NCBI RefSeq assembly: GCF_037013735.1
Contig: NZ_CP135136.1
Location: 1 to 64,000, forward strand
Length of the DNA stretch: 64,000 nucleotides
Origin: Candidatus Legionella polyplacis
GTDB taxonomy: Bacteria; Pseudomonadota; Gammaproteobacteria; Legionellales; Legionellaceae
Direction of reading: 5' to 3'
Positions 46,988 through 56,866 of this stretch are shown here, in pieces; the stretch's first letter is position 1; the number at the start of each line of letters is the position of its first letter. The notes under the pieces were generated by a model. That model was given only the letters and a program-made list of their open reading frames with translations, was not told the origin of the DNA and did not search any database. The position numbers were made by a program, and so were the translations under genes.

Positions 46988-48709
46988 TTAATCTTGTTTT
47001 TTATTATTATTTTTTATATATAATTTTTCTTTTATTAAATCTCCTAAGGTTACAGGAGAAACATTAGAATTACATGAATATTTCTTTGTAGATTCTATTT
47101 TTTTATGATGATTTTTTTTATCTATTTTTGTAGAAAGTATTACATAAAGGTTTTTTTTATCAAAATTTATAATTTGTAATTCTAGTTTTTGAATTTTTTT
47201 TAAAAATTCATTTTTATTTTTTATTAAATTTTCAATATTTAAATCTTTATATAAATCAATAAAATCTGATGTATCAACAATACCTCTAACATTATCAGTT
47301 AATTTAATCAGTATTTTTTTGTCATTTATATCCAATAATTTTCCACTAACTATACACCCTTTAGGATGTTCTTCTATGTATTTTGAAAAACAATTATTGG
47401 TTAATTGTTTTAATCCTAATGAAATTCTTTCACGATCAATATCAATTGACAAAATTAATGCTTCAATGTTTTGACCTTTTTTAAATTTTTTTATTTCTTC
47501 TTCGACATCAGTATTTGAAGTAATATCAGATAAATGAATTAGACCATCTATTCCTCCTTGTAATCCAACAAATATACCAAATTCGGTAATAGAACGAATT
47601 TTTCCACTTACTTTATCACCTTTTTTATTAGATTTAGAAAATTCTTTCCAAGGATTTTTTGTACATTGTTTCATTCCTAATGAAATTCTTCTTCTTTTTT
47701 GATCAATTTCTAATATCATAATATTTATATTATCACCCAAAGATAATATTTTATTTGGATGTATATTTTTATTGGTCCAATCCATTTCTGACATATGTAC
47801 TAATCCTTCTATTCCTTCTTCAATTTCTACGAAACAACCATAATCAGTTATATTCGTTACTTTTCCTTGGACTTTTTTCCCAATTGGATAACGATTAATT
47901 AAATTTATCCATGGATCTTTTGTTAATTGTTTCATTCCTAAAGAAACTCTATTTTTTTTATTATCGAAATGTAATATTATTACTTTAATCTCTTGCCCTA
48001 TAGTTAATAATTCATTAGGACTTTTAATACGTTTCCAAGATATATCTGTTATATGGAGTAAACCATCAATTCCACCTAAATCAATAAATGCTCCATAATC
48101 AGTTAGATTTTTAACTACTCCATTTAATATTTGACCTTCATGTAAGGAATTGAGAAAAACTTTTTTATCAATATTATTTTCTTCTTCTATTACTGCTTTT
48201 CTAGAAACAACAATATTATTACGTTTAAAATCCATTTTTATAACTTTGAACTTAACTTCTGTTCCTTCTAGATGAGAAGAATCACGAATTGGTCTTATAT
48301 CTACTAAAGATCCAGGTAAAAATGCTTTTATATTACCAATTTCCACGGTAAAACCACCTTTTACTTTATTGGATATTAAACCAATTACATTTTCATTTTT
48401 TTCGTAACATGTAGATAGTTTTTCCCAATCTCTTTTTCTTTTTGCTTTTTCTCTAGATAATAGAGTTTCTCCATATCCGTCTTCTATTGAATCTAATGAT
48501 ACTTCAACAGTATCTCCTATATTTATTTCTAATTTTCCTTCTTTATCTTTAAATTCTTCTATCGAAATAATTCCTTCAGATTTTAAACCAGCATTTAATG
48601 TAACATAATTATTGTTAATATTAATAACTTTAGCAGGAATAATTGATCCAGGAGAAAATTTTATTTTATTTATACATTTTTCAAATAATTCTTTAAAAGT
48701 TTCTTCCAT
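46988..48709 (-). CDS. rpsA: 30S ribosomal protein S1
   Basis: Binds mRNA leaders and helps recruit them to the 30S subunit, which matters in a genome where few genes have a strong Shine-Dalgarno. The 573-aa protein contains six S1 repeats (roughly 18-85, 104-170, 190-258, 275-345, 362-430, 447-516), each with patterns such as DYGAFIDLGGIDGLLH. E. coli S1 is 557 aa. It follows cmk in the common cmk-rpsA order. Confidence 0.97.
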   Translation of the reverse strand: MEETFKELFEKCINKIKFSPGSIIPAKVININNNYVTLNAGLKSEGIISIEEFKDKEGKLEINIGDTVEVSLDSIEDGYGETLLSREKAKRKRDWEKLSTCYEKNENVIGLISNKVKGGFTVEIGNIKAFLPGSLVDIRPIRDSSHLEGTEVKFKVIKMDFKRNNIVVSRKAVIEEENNIDKKVFLNSLHEGQILNGVVKNLTDYGAFIDLGGIDGLLHITDISWKRIKSPNELLTIGQEIKVIILHFDNKKNRVSLGMKQLTKDPWINLINRYPIGKKVQGKVTNITDYGCFVEIEEGIEGLVHMSEMDWTNKNIHPNKILSLGDNINIMILEIDQKRRRISLGMKQCTKNPWKEFSKSNKKGDKVSGKIRSITEFGIFVGLQGGIDGLIHLSDITSNTDVEEEIKKFKKGQNIEALILSIDIDRERISLGLKQLTNNCFSKYIEEHPKGCIVSGKLLDINDKKILIKLTDNVRGIVDTSDFIDLYKDLNIENLIKNKNEFLKKIQKLELQIINFDKKNLYVILSTKIDKKNHHKKIESTKKYSCNSNVSPVTLGDLIKEKLYIKNNNKKQD

Positions 48710-48742
48710 ATTATATTAAACCTTTAGTAAAATAATTATTTT

Positions 48743-49429
48743 TTAAAAAAAATAATCATGTAATTTAATGTTATTAATTAATTTTAATATATTTTTAAAT
48801 ACTTGTACAACAGTTAGTTCTGTTGTATCAATTAATATTGCATCTTTTGCTGGTTTCATTGGTGAAAATAATCTGTAAGTATCTCTTAGATCACGTATTT
48901 TTAAATCATAAAATATTTTGTAAAAATTAACTTTTTTATTTTGATTTTTTAATTGTAAAAATCTACGGTAGCTTCTAACTTCAATAGAAGCATATAAATA
49001 TATTTTTAAAATTGCTTTGGGGAAAATAACTGTTCCCATATCACGTCCATCTGTTACTAATCCAGGATTAATAGCAAAAGCTCTTTGACTATTAATTAAA
49101 GCTTTTCTGATAAATATATTAGATCCTAATTTAGAAGCATACTTTGCATATTGTTCCTCTTTTATAATATTTAAAATATTTTTATTTTTAAACAAAATTT
49201 TCCAAAAATTGTAAGATTTTTTTTGAATTTTTTCTATTGTATAAAGTGAAAATTTTATTAATTCATTTGTATTGTCTAAATTAATATTTTTTTTTTTGGC
49301 AAAGTAGACTAGAAATCTATAGAAATTTCCACTTTCTAATTTATTCCATTTCAAATAATTAGCTAATTTATTACATATAGTTCCTTTACCAGTACTACTG
49401 GGTCCATCTAACGTGATAATAGGTATCAT
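48743..49429 (-). CDS. cmk: Cytidylate kinase
   Basis: Phosphorylates CMP and dCMP. The P-loop is DGPSSTGKGT (8-17), and TDGRDMGTVIFP and RSYRRFLQLK are conserved further on. 228 aa matches E. coli (227). A run of eleven A in the coding strand (T11 at 49287-49297) encodes FAKKKNINL without loss of frame. The gap to serC (134 bases) is where aroA or related genes stand in many relatives. Confidence 0.95.
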   Translation of the reverse strand: MIPIITLDGPSSTGKGTICNKLANYLKWNKLESGNFYRFLVYFAKKKNINLDNTNELIKFSLYTIEKIQKKSYNFWKILFKNKNILNIIKEEQYAKYASKLGSNIFIRKALINSQRAFAINPGLVTDGRDMGTVIFPKAILKIYLYASIEVRSYRRFLQLKNQNKKVNFYKIFYDLKIRDLRDTYRLFSPMKPAKDAILIDTTELTVVQVFKNILKLINNIKLHDYFF

Positions 49430-49563
49430 TTTGTTAAATATATAAAATATTTGTTTTATGTATTTTATAAGATAAAATTTACAAAATTAAAAAAACTAAA
49501 TTTAATAATTAAGTTTTTAATAAAATTATTTTGTACTTAATTATTTAAATTTGATAATATTTA

Positions 49564-50670
49564 TTATGTTTTATATTGTTTAGAAAATTTTTGCATAAAT
49601 TCAATTAGTTTTTTTACGCCACTTAATGGCATAGAATTGTATAAACTTACACGTATACCTCCAACCGTATAATGTCCTTTTATATATAAAAAACCATTTT
49701 TTTTTGCTTCTTCAATAAAAGTTTTTTCAAGATTTGTATTACGTAAATAAAAACATATATTGACTAAAGAACGAACATTTTTTTTTATTTTACAATAATA
49801 AAAATCAGAAGAGTCTATAAATTCATAAAGTTTTTTTGATTTTTTTTTATTAATTCTATATAAATTAGAAATTCCTCCTCGTTTTTGTATCCATTTAAAT
49901 GTTTTTAAAGCTAAATAACAATTAAAAATTGGAGGAGTGGAATAAATAGAATTTTCTTTAACATGAATCCTATAATCTAACATAGTCGGTATAAACTTAT
50001 TTGAGATAATATTAAGGATTTTTTTATTTAAAATAACAATAACTAATCCAGAATTAGATATGTTTTTTTGACCTCCTGCAAAAATTAAATCATAATTTTT
50101 AATATCAATAGGTTCTGTTAATAAGCTTGAGGTCATATCAGAAATTAAAGGTATTTTATATGGAATTTTATTTATATCTGGATAAAAACGTATTCCATTT
50201 ATAGTTTCATTACTAGTAAAATATAAATATTTTGTATCTTTTTTAATATTCCATTTTTCATAAGGTAAATTATAAAAAAAACCTGTTTTACTATTATTTG
50301 CAATACAGTAAGCTTTTTTTATTTTATAAGCTTCTTTATAAGCTAATAAAGACCATAATCCAGATATCCAATATCCAGCTTTTTCGTTTTCTGATAAAAA
50401 ATTTATTGGTATCATGGCAAAATGTGTTCTTGCATTTCCACTTAAAAATAAAATATGATAATTATCTGGAATATTTAAAATTAATCGTAAAATTTTTTGA
50501 TTTTCTTCCATCAACTTAATATATTCATAAGTTTTATGCCCAATTTCTATAATTGAAATTCCTAATCCTTTCCAATTTAAAAATTCTTTTTTAACTTCTT
50601 TCAGAATAGATAAAGGAATCATAGACGGTCCAGCACCAAAATTATAATATCTAATACTATTATTAATCAT
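49564..50670 (-). CDS. serC: Phosphoserine aminotransferase
   Basis: PLP enzyme that makes 3-phosphoserine and, in bacteria using the DXP route, an intermediate of pyridoxal phosphate synthesis. The 368-aa protein begins with the conserved YNFGAGPSMIP and has the PLP lysine Lys202 in GGQKNISNSG. C-terminal GHYTVGGIRVSLYNSMP is typical. It lies between gyrA and cmk, keeping the gyrA-serC-cmk-rpsA order seen in relatives after loss of intervening genes. Whether it serves serine or vitamin B6 depends on genes outside the window. Confidence 0.93.
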   Translation of the reverse strand: MINNSIRYYNFGAGPSMIPLSILKEVKKEFLNWKGLGISIIEIGHKTYEYIKLMEENQKILRLILNIPDNYHILFLSGNARTHFAMIPINFLSENEKAGYWISGLWSLLAYKEAYKIKKAYCIANNSKTGFFYNLPYEKWNIKKDTKYLYFTSNETINGIRFYPDINKIPYKIPLISDMTSSLLTEPIDIKNYDLIFAGGQKNISNSGLVIVILNKKILNIISNKFIPTMLDYRIHVKENSIYSTPPIFNCYLALKTFKWIQKRGGISNLYRINKKKSKKLYEFIDSSDFYYCKIKKNVRSLVNICFYLRNTNLEKTFIEEAKKNGFLYIKGHYTVGGIRVSLYNSMPLSGVKKLIEFMQKFSKQYKT

Positions 50671-50695
50671 ATTAAAGTTATAATAATTATTAATA

Positions 50696-53230
50696 TTATT
50701 GAATTTCTTCTATACGTTGCATCCCTACCAGATATTCCCCTGAACTAAGATTTATTAATCTTACACCTTGAGTATTTCTTCCTATGATTGAAATTTCATT
50801 AACTTTAAATCTTACAAGAGTTCCCTTATTAGTAATTAGCATAATTTCATCATTTTCTTTAACTTGAAGAGATCTTACAACTTTTCCATTTCGCTGATTA
50901 ACTCTAATAGAAATTACTCCTTGACTACTTCTTCCTGATTTTGGGTATTCTTCTATATTAGTACGCTTTCCATATCCATTTTCAGTGGCTGTAAGTATTG
51001 TACCTTCTTTTTTAAGAACAACTAAAGAAATGACAGATTGTTTTTCTTTTAATTTTATTCCTTTTACTCCTTTAGCTGTTCTTCCAGTTGGTCTAATTAA
51101 ATTTTCATTAAAACGTACTACTTTTCCTACGTCACTAAATAGCATAATATCTCTATTATTATCAGTGATATCTACTCCAACGAGACGATCTCCATGACTT
51201 AAATCAATCGCTATAATACCAGATGATCTTGGTCTACTAAATGCCTCTATAGGTACTTTTTTAACTATAGATAATTTAGTAACCATAAAAATGAAATAAC
51301 CTTTTTTATATTTTTGAACTGGTAATATAGCATTAATTACTTCATTTTGATCTAATGGCAATATATTATTTATTGGTTTTCCTCTAGAAACTCTACTTGA
51401 TAATGGTAATTGATAGGCTTTTAACCAATATAATTTTCCATAATTAGAAAAACAAAGTAAATTATCATGAGTCTTAGCTATTAACAACCTTTCTATAAAA
51501 TCTTCTTCTTTTACATTAGTTGCTAATTTCCCTTTTCCACCTCTTTTTTGAGATTGATATATAGATAATGGTTGATATTTTACATATCCTTGATGTGATA
51601 AGGTAACCACAATATCTTCTTTTGTTATTAAATCTTCATAATTTAATTCTTCTTGAGAAGATATAATTTCTGTTTTTCTTAAATCTCCAAATTCATTTTT
51701 TATTTCTACTAATTCTTGATAAATAATTTTATTTACTAAGTCAGAATCATTCAATATAGATAAAAAATTTTTAATTTTTGTTAACAATGATTCAAGTTCA
51801 TTAATAATATTTTTTTGTTCAAGTTTTGTTAAACGTTGTAAAGTTAATTTTAATATAGATTCTGTTTGTTTAGAAGAAAATTTGTATTTATTATTATTTA
51901 ATAAAGAATTTGTGTTTATTTTAAAATTACTAATGTCAAAAATATATTCTTTTGATTTTTTAAATAAATTATTTAAAATTTTTACATTCCATGATCTGTT
52001 TAATAAATTCTTTTTAGCTTCTTCAGAAGTTTGTGATTTTTTTATTAAATCAATAATATCATTAATATTTTCTAATGAAACACTTAATCCTGTTAAAATA
52101 TGAGCTCTATATTTTGTTTTATTTAAATCAAAAATAGTTCTTCTTATTATAATTTCTTTTCTATGTTTAAGAAATTCTTCAATAATTTGTTTTAAATTCA
52201 CTAGACAAGGTCGATTATTTACTAATGCAACCATATTGATTCCAAAAACATTTTGCATTTGAGTATAAGAATATAAATTATTTAATATAATCTCAGGTTT
52301 TTCACCTTTTTTTAATTCTATAACTATTCTCATACCTTGTTTATTAGATTCATCTCTTAATCCAGAAATTCCATCAATACGTTTTTCCTTAATAAGTTCA
52401 GAAATTTTTTCAATGATTTTAGATTTGTTAACCTGATAAGGTAATTCTGTAACAATAATTGATTTATTTCCTTGATTATTGATTTCTATTTCTGTTCTAG
52501 CTCTGATTAAAATTTTTCCTCTTCCTGTACGGTAAGCATTCAATATACCTTCTTTCCCATTGATAATAGCTGATGTAGGAAAATCAGGTCCTGGTATAAT
52601 CTTAATAAGATTGTCAATACTGATTTCAGGATTGTTGATCACTGCTATACATCCATTTACTACTTCTATTAAATTATGCGGTGGTATATTGGTAGCCATT
52701 CCTACTGCAATTCCAGATGAACCATTAACTAATAGATTAGGAATTTTTGTTGGTAAAACCGATGGAACAAATTCTGATTCATCATAATTAGGTACAAAAT
52801 CTACTGTATCTTTTTCTAAATCATTTAATAAATAATGGGAGAATTTTGACATTCTTATTTCAGTGTATCTCATAGCAGCGGCAAGATCTCCATCAACTGA
52901 ACCAAAATTTCCTTGTCCATCAATAAGCATATATCTCATAGAAAATGGTTGAGCCATGCGAACAATTGCATCATATACTGCCATATCTCCGTGTGGATGA
53001 TATTTTCCAATAACATCTCCGACAATTCTTGCTGATTTTTTATATGGTTTATCCCAGTCATTATTTAATTCTTTCATGGCAAAAAGAATTCTTCTATGGA
53101 CAGGTTTCAAACCATCATATATATTAGGCAAAGCTCTTCCTATAATTACACTCATTGCGTAATCTAGATAGGATTTTTTTAATTCGTCTTCTATATTAAT
53201 TAGGGTTATTTCTTTTGCAAGAGATATCAT
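50696..53230 (-). CDS. gyrA: DNA gyrase subunit A
   Basis: Cuts and reseals DNA to introduce negative supercoils. The 844-aa protein (E. coli 875) has the catalytic Tyr122 in AAMRYTE at exactly the E. coli number, and the C-terminal beta-pinwheel with the GyrA box QKRGGKG. In the quinolone region the sequence is [19 protein letters not shown], so residue 83 is Met where Ser or Thr is usual; Asp87 is kept. The acidic C-terminal tail is short. Confidence 0.97.
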   Translation of the reverse strand: MISLAKEITLINIEDELKKSYLDYAMSVIIGRALPNIYDGLKPVHRRILFAMKELNNDWDKPYKKSARIVGDVIGKYHPHGDMAVYDAIVRMAQPFSMRYMLIDGQGNFGSVDGDLAAAMRYTEIRMSKFSHYLLNDLEKDTVDFVPNYDESEFVPSVLPTKIPNLLVNGSSGIAVGMATNIPPHNLIEVVNGCIAVINNPEISIDNLIKIIPGPDFPTSAIINGKEGILNAYRTGRGKILIRARTEIEINNQGNKSIIVTELPYQVNKSKIIEKISELIKEKRIDGISGLRDESNKQGMRIVIELKKGEKPEIILNNLYSYTQMQNVFGINMVALVNNRPCLVNLKQIIEEFLKHRKEIIIRRTIFDLNKTKYRAHILTGLSVSLENINDIIDLIKKSQTSEEAKKNLLNRSWNVKILNNLFKKSKEYIFDISNFKINTNSLLNNNKYKFSSKQTESILKLTLQRLTKLEQKNIINELESLLTKIKNFLSILNDSDLVNKIIYQELVEIKNEFGDLRKTEIISSQEELNYEDLITKEDIVVTLSHQGYVKYQPLSIYQSQKRGGKGKLATNVKEEDFIERLLIAKTHDNLLCFSNYGKLYWLKAYQLPLSSRVSRGKPINNILPLDQNEVINAILPVQKYKKGYFIFMVTKLSIVKKVPIEAFSRPRSSGIIAIDLSHGDRLVGVDITDNNRDIMLFSDVGKVVRFNENLIRPTGRTAKGVKGIKLKEKQSVISLVVLKKEGTILTATENGYGKRTNIEEYPKSGRSSQGVISIRVNQRNGKVVRSLQVKENDEIMLITNKGTLVRFKVNEISIIGRNTQGVRLINLSSGEYLVGMQRIEEIQ

Positions 53231-53326
53231 GATTTTCCTATATAAATTAAATATTGATTAAAAATCAATAGTATTAAAAATTACAATTTTTAATGTAATA
53301 AATTATAAATTTATTTATTTTATTTA

Positions 53327-54457
53327 TTATCGTTCATTTATTTTAATAAATTTTTTTAGTTTAGGACCAATATATTCTGCTTTTGGTCTTATTAAATTAT
53401 TATTTTTTCTTTGTTCAAAAATATGAGCGCCCCATCCTGATATTCTCGACATTACAAAAATAGGAGTAAACAAAAATATAGGAATATTGCAGAAATAATA
53501 TAATAATGCACTATAAAAATCTACATTAGGAAATAGTTTTTTCTCATTTATCATTATATTTTCAACTGTTTCAGCTATATCAAATAATTGTTCATTATTT
53601 CTAAAATTACATAATTTATACGCCCATTTTTTTATAATATTAGATCTTGGATCATATGTTTTATATACACGATGACCAAATCCCATAATTTTCATTTTTT
53701 TAGAAAGCATAATTTTTAATTCTTTTTTAATGTCTTTTACATTTTTCAAATGTAACAATAGTTTTATTGCCATTTCATTAGCTCCTCCATGTAAGATTCC
53801 ACGTAAAGTACCTATTCCAGTTGAAATAGCAGAATAAATATCAGATAAAGTTGATGCTGTAACACGAGATGCAAAAGTAGAAGCATTAAATTCATGTTCT
53901 GCATATAAAATTAAAGATATATCAAAAGCTTTATATATCAAAGGATCAGATTCACTATCAAACAGTGATGATAAAAAATATTCACTTAAAGTGAATTTAT
54001 TAATATTTTCAGATATTTTTTTTCTTTTATAATGAAAATTATACCAATAGCATAAAATACTAGGGAATATAGCTAATAATCTATCAATAATATCATTTTG
54101 TTGTATAAAATCTGTTTCTGGCTCTAAAACAGACATAAACATACAACCTATATGTAATACATCCATAGGGTTAGTATTTATTGGTATTTTTTCTAAAATA
54201 TTTTTTAATACGTTTGGTAATATTCTAAACTTTATTAATTTAAAATTATATTCTTTTAATTCTATTTCATTAGGTAAATGATTATATAATAAAAGATAAG
54301 CAATTTCTTCAAAATTAGCATATTTTACCATTTCCTTGATGGAATAACTTCTATAACATAAATCACAATTTTCAGTATCAATATTGGAAATCGCAGATTT
54401 TCCAACTTTGATATCTTTTAAACCAGTTAAACATTTATTTTTCATTAAATTCCTCAT
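53327..54457 (-). CDS. prpC: Citrate synthase of the 2-methylcitrate synthase (PrpC) type
   Basis: Condenses acetyl-CoA with oxaloacetate, or propionyl-CoA with oxaloacetate to 2-methylcitrate. Catalytic His223 (GILHGGANEMA), His262 (GFGHRVYKTYDPR) and Asp313 (NVDFYSALL) are present. AEHEFNASTF at 186-195 is characteristic of PrpC-type enzymes, and the 376-aa length lacks the extra N-terminal region of hexameric GltA. The N-terminal YRGY motif is changed to YRSY. No prpB or prpD is nearby, so I infer it acts as the TCA-cycle citrate synthase, but substrate preference is not proven. Confidence 0.87.
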   Translation of the reverse strand: MRNLMKNKCLTGLKDIKVGKSAISNIDTENCDLCYRSYSIKEMVKYANFEEIAYLLLYNHLPNEIELKEYNFKLIKFRILPNVLKNILEKIPINTNPMDVLHIGCMFMSVLEPETDFIQQNDIIDRLLAIFPSILCYWYNFHYKRKKISENINKFTLSEYFLSSLFDSESDPLIYKAFDISLILYAEHEFNASTFASRVTASTLSDIYSAISTGIGTLRGILHGGANEMAIKLLLHLKNVKDIKKELKIMLSKKMKIMGFGHRVYKTYDPRSNIIKKWAYKLCNFRNNEQLFDIAETVENIMINEKKLFPNVDFYSALLYYFCNIPIFLFTPIFVMSRISGWGAHIFEQRKNNNLIRPKAEYIGPKLKKFIKINER

Positions 54458-54899
54458 AAAAATAATTAGTTATTTTTAGTTATTAATTATATTAAATTAA
54501 TTTCTATTAATTAATGTTATTTAATTAATATTATATTTTATCTCAAAATAAATTCTTTTTATATATAAAAGTATGTTGCTAATTATGGCAGCAAATATTT
54601 ATTTAAACTATAAAACTTTAGTTAAAAATTTGTTTTTATAAATTTATATTTTAAAAATATCAATACCATATTAAATATGTAATTTAACAATTGAGTTTTA
54701 ATATAATGATAAAAATCATTTTTGTTTTAATAAATATATTTATATGTAAAATAATATTTTAAGAATAATTTTTACTTTATATTTTAATAGTATAAATAAG
54801 AAAAATATTGATATTATATAATATGGCAACTAGAATTATTATTTTTTTTACATTATAATACATAATTTCTTATATGTTAAACGATTAATTTTATTTTTT
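54458..54899. other. 442-base gap upstream of the citrate synthase gene and tRNA-Ser
   Basis: A/T-rich spacer between divergent units. It contains an inverted repeat TTGCT/AGCAA (54576-54580 and 54590-54594) and a hairpin followed by T runs (54705-54720). Several TATAAT-like strings occur (54817, 54854) but none has a matching -35. No gene is recognisable. Confidence 0.5.
54705..54720 (+). terminator. Terminator-like hairpin upstream of tRNA-Ser
   Basis: AATGAT and ATCATT pair around AAAA and are followed by TTTGTTTT. The form fits an intrinsic terminator, yet no + strand gene ends nearby, so it could be chance or a relic of a lost gene. Confidence 0.25.
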
Positions 54900-54992
54900 G
54901 GAGAGATGGCTGAGTGGATTAAAGCAACGGTCTTGAAAATCGTCAAAAAGAATTTTAACACTTTTTCCAGGGTTCGAATCCCTGTCTCTCCG
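54900..54992 (+). tRNA. tRNA-Ser (UGA)
   Basis: Cloverleaf with acceptor GGAGAGA/TCTCTCC, D arm starting TGGCTGAGTGG, anticodon loop CTTGAAA (TGA at 54934-54936), T arm CAGGG-TTCGAAT-CCCTG and discriminator G54992. A long class II variable arm (AAAAAG paired with CTTTTT around a 10-base loop) identifies it as serine-type. The variable arm is almost all A/U, weaker than usual. CCA is not encoded. Confidence 0.96.
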
Positions 54993-55157
54993 TAAATACT
55001 GCAAAATTTATTATTATTTTATATATTAAACGTTAATTTAATTGAATTAAGATACATTTATTATGTAATTATTCTTTTATAAAATTTAATTTAAACTATA
55101 GATTCTGAATTATTTCAATATTTATACACATTTAAAGATTAAATAAAAATAAAATTT

Positions 55158-55940
55158 TTATATATCTTTGTTAATAGAATTAAAACAATTAAGAAAATTT
55201 TCTGTAGTTTTTTTTGAAATTTCTTTAAAATTTTTATTTTTAATTTCTCCTAAAACTATAGCAATATACTTTAAAAAAGCAGGATAATTTTGTTTTCCTC
55301 TATATGGTTCTGGGGCAAGATATGGAGAATCTGTTTCAATTAAAATTCTATTAATAGGTATTTTTTTTACTACCTCTCTTAAATATTCAGCATTTTTAAA
55401 AGTAATAATTCCAGAAAAAGAAAGATAAAAATTCATGTCTAGAAAATATTTTGCTATTTGATAGCTTTCATTAAAACAATGTATTACACCACCTATATTT
55501 TCTGCATTTTCATTATTCATTATTTCTAATGTTTCTAATGCTGCATTTCTAGTATGTATTATTAAAGGTTTTTTAACTCTTTTTGCAATTTTTATGTGAC
55601 ATTTAAATAATTCTTTTTGTTTTATTTTATTGTTATCTAGTGTTTTTGAGTTAAAATCTAATCCAGTTTCTCCTATAGCAATGCATCGAGAATCATAAGA
55701 AAATTCTTTTAAAGAAGATATGTCATATTTATTTTTATTAGGATGTAAACCTGTAGAAATACTCACATTTTTATATAAATCAGATAATTTAGTTAAAGTT
55801 ATATAATCATTTAAATCTGTAGAAACACATAGTATGTGTTTCACATTATTTTTATATGCATCATTTATAATACAGTCTATGTCTTTATTTGTATGATTAA
55901 AATCAATTAAATGAAGATGACAATGAGAATCTACTAACAT
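55158..55940 (-). CDS. tatD: TatD-family metal-dependent DNase (YcfH-like)
   Basis: TIM-barrel hydrolase with DNase activity in studied members. The 260-aa protein has metal ligands in VDSHCHLHL (start), GETGLDF, PLIIHTRNA, GVIHCFNES and ETDSPYLAPEP. Its place after holB and tmk matches ycfH in the E. coli fab-tmk-holB-ycfH cluster, so it is the YcfH orthologue rather than the tat-linked TatD. Confidence 0.92.
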   Translation of the reverse strand: MLVDSHCHLHLIDFNHTNKDIDCIINDAYKNNVKHILCVSTDLNDYITLTKLSDLYKNVSISTGLHPNKNKYDISSLKEFSYDSRCIAIGETGLDFNSKTLDNNKIKQKELFKCHIKIAKRVKKPLIIHTRNAALETLEIMNNENAENIGGVIHCFNESYQIAKYFLDMNFYLSFSGIITFKNAEYLREVVKKIPINRILIETDSPYLAPEPYRGKQNYPAFLKYIAIVLGEIKNKNFKEISKKTTENFLNCFNSINKDI

Positions 55941-55948
55941 AAATTAAT

Positions 55949-56866
55949 TCAGTAATTATTAACATAACTTAATATAATATACTCTAAAAAAAAATTAGTA
56001 TTTACACCATAAGTATTATGGTACTTAATCATCAAATTATATATTCTATCAAGTTGCTTAAATAAAAAATCAATGGAAAATTGTTCTGATAAATTAATTA
56101 ATTTATCCCACTTTTTATCGTTTATACCTTTAAAATGGTAACATATCATTTGTACATTAACAAGATAAATCATCCATATTACATCATAAAAATTATATTT
56201 CGACCATTTAGATAAAAAATTACAAATATATAATTTATTTTTAATCAAGTTTTGTAAGTCGTCAATAAATATATTAACTTTAGTTAATATATTTCTTTTT
56301 TCATAACTAATATTATTATTCCAAAAATTTAAATCTAAATAGTTATATCGCAATAAAATCGGAAAATTCAATCTGTATTTATAGCATCTACTTAAAATAG
56401 TATTTGGTATTATTCCTACTATTTCTGAGCTCAAGATAATATAAAGATAACTAGGAGGTTCTTCAAGTAATTTTAATAAAGCATTTTTTGCATAGATATT
56501 GATAGTTTCAATGTATTCTATTACTATAAATTTATATTTATTTATATATGGATATATAAAAGCAAATTTTTGTAACATCCTAATATGATCAATAGTAATT
56601 AATTCTTTATGATTATTTAATGTATATATATCGGGATGTTGTTTTCTTTTTATTAACTTACAATTATAACAATTATTACATAGCAATGAATGGTTAGAAC
56701 AAAGCATTAAAGATATTAAACAATAAATAAAATTTATTTTTTCTATATTAGATATGCTAATAAATAGTATTGTATTTGGTATTTTTTTTTTAAAAAATAA
56801 GGTCCTAAAATTGTTCCAAATATCCTTATTATAATAAGGAATGTTTAAATTATTTAGATTTATCAT
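55949..56866 (-). CDS. holB: DNA polymerase III delta' subunit
   Basis: Clamp-loader subunit. The 305-aa protein has the zinc module with four cysteines in CSNHSLLCNNCYNC followed by HPDIY, then LLKLLEEPP and the SRC motif in NTILSRCYKYRL, which contributes to ATP sites of neighbouring subunits. The Walker A site is degenerate, as in known delta' proteins. The start overlaps tmk by 17 bases. An A10 tract near codon 25 (T10 at 56782-56791) keeps the frame. Confidence 0.9.
   Translation of the reverse strand: MINLNNLNIPYYNKDIWNNFRTLFFKKKIPNTILFISISNIEKINFIYCLISLMLCSNHSLLCNNCYNCKLIKRKQHPDIYTLNNHKELITIDHIRMLQKFAFIYPYINKYKFIVIEYIETINIYAKNALLKLLEEPPSYLYIILSSEIVGIIPNTILSRCYKYRLNFPILLRYNYLDLNFWNNNISYEKRNILTKVNIFIDDLQNLIKNKLYICNFLSKWSKYNFYDVIWMIYLVNVQMICYHFKGINDKKWDKLINLSEQFSIDFLFKQLDRIYNLMIKYHNTYGVNTNFFLEYIILSYVNNY

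Noticed and set aside
54817-54859. TATAAT strings upstream of tRNA-Ser as promoters
   Set aside because: None has a plausible -35 at 16-18 bases, and such strings are expected by chance in this A/T content.
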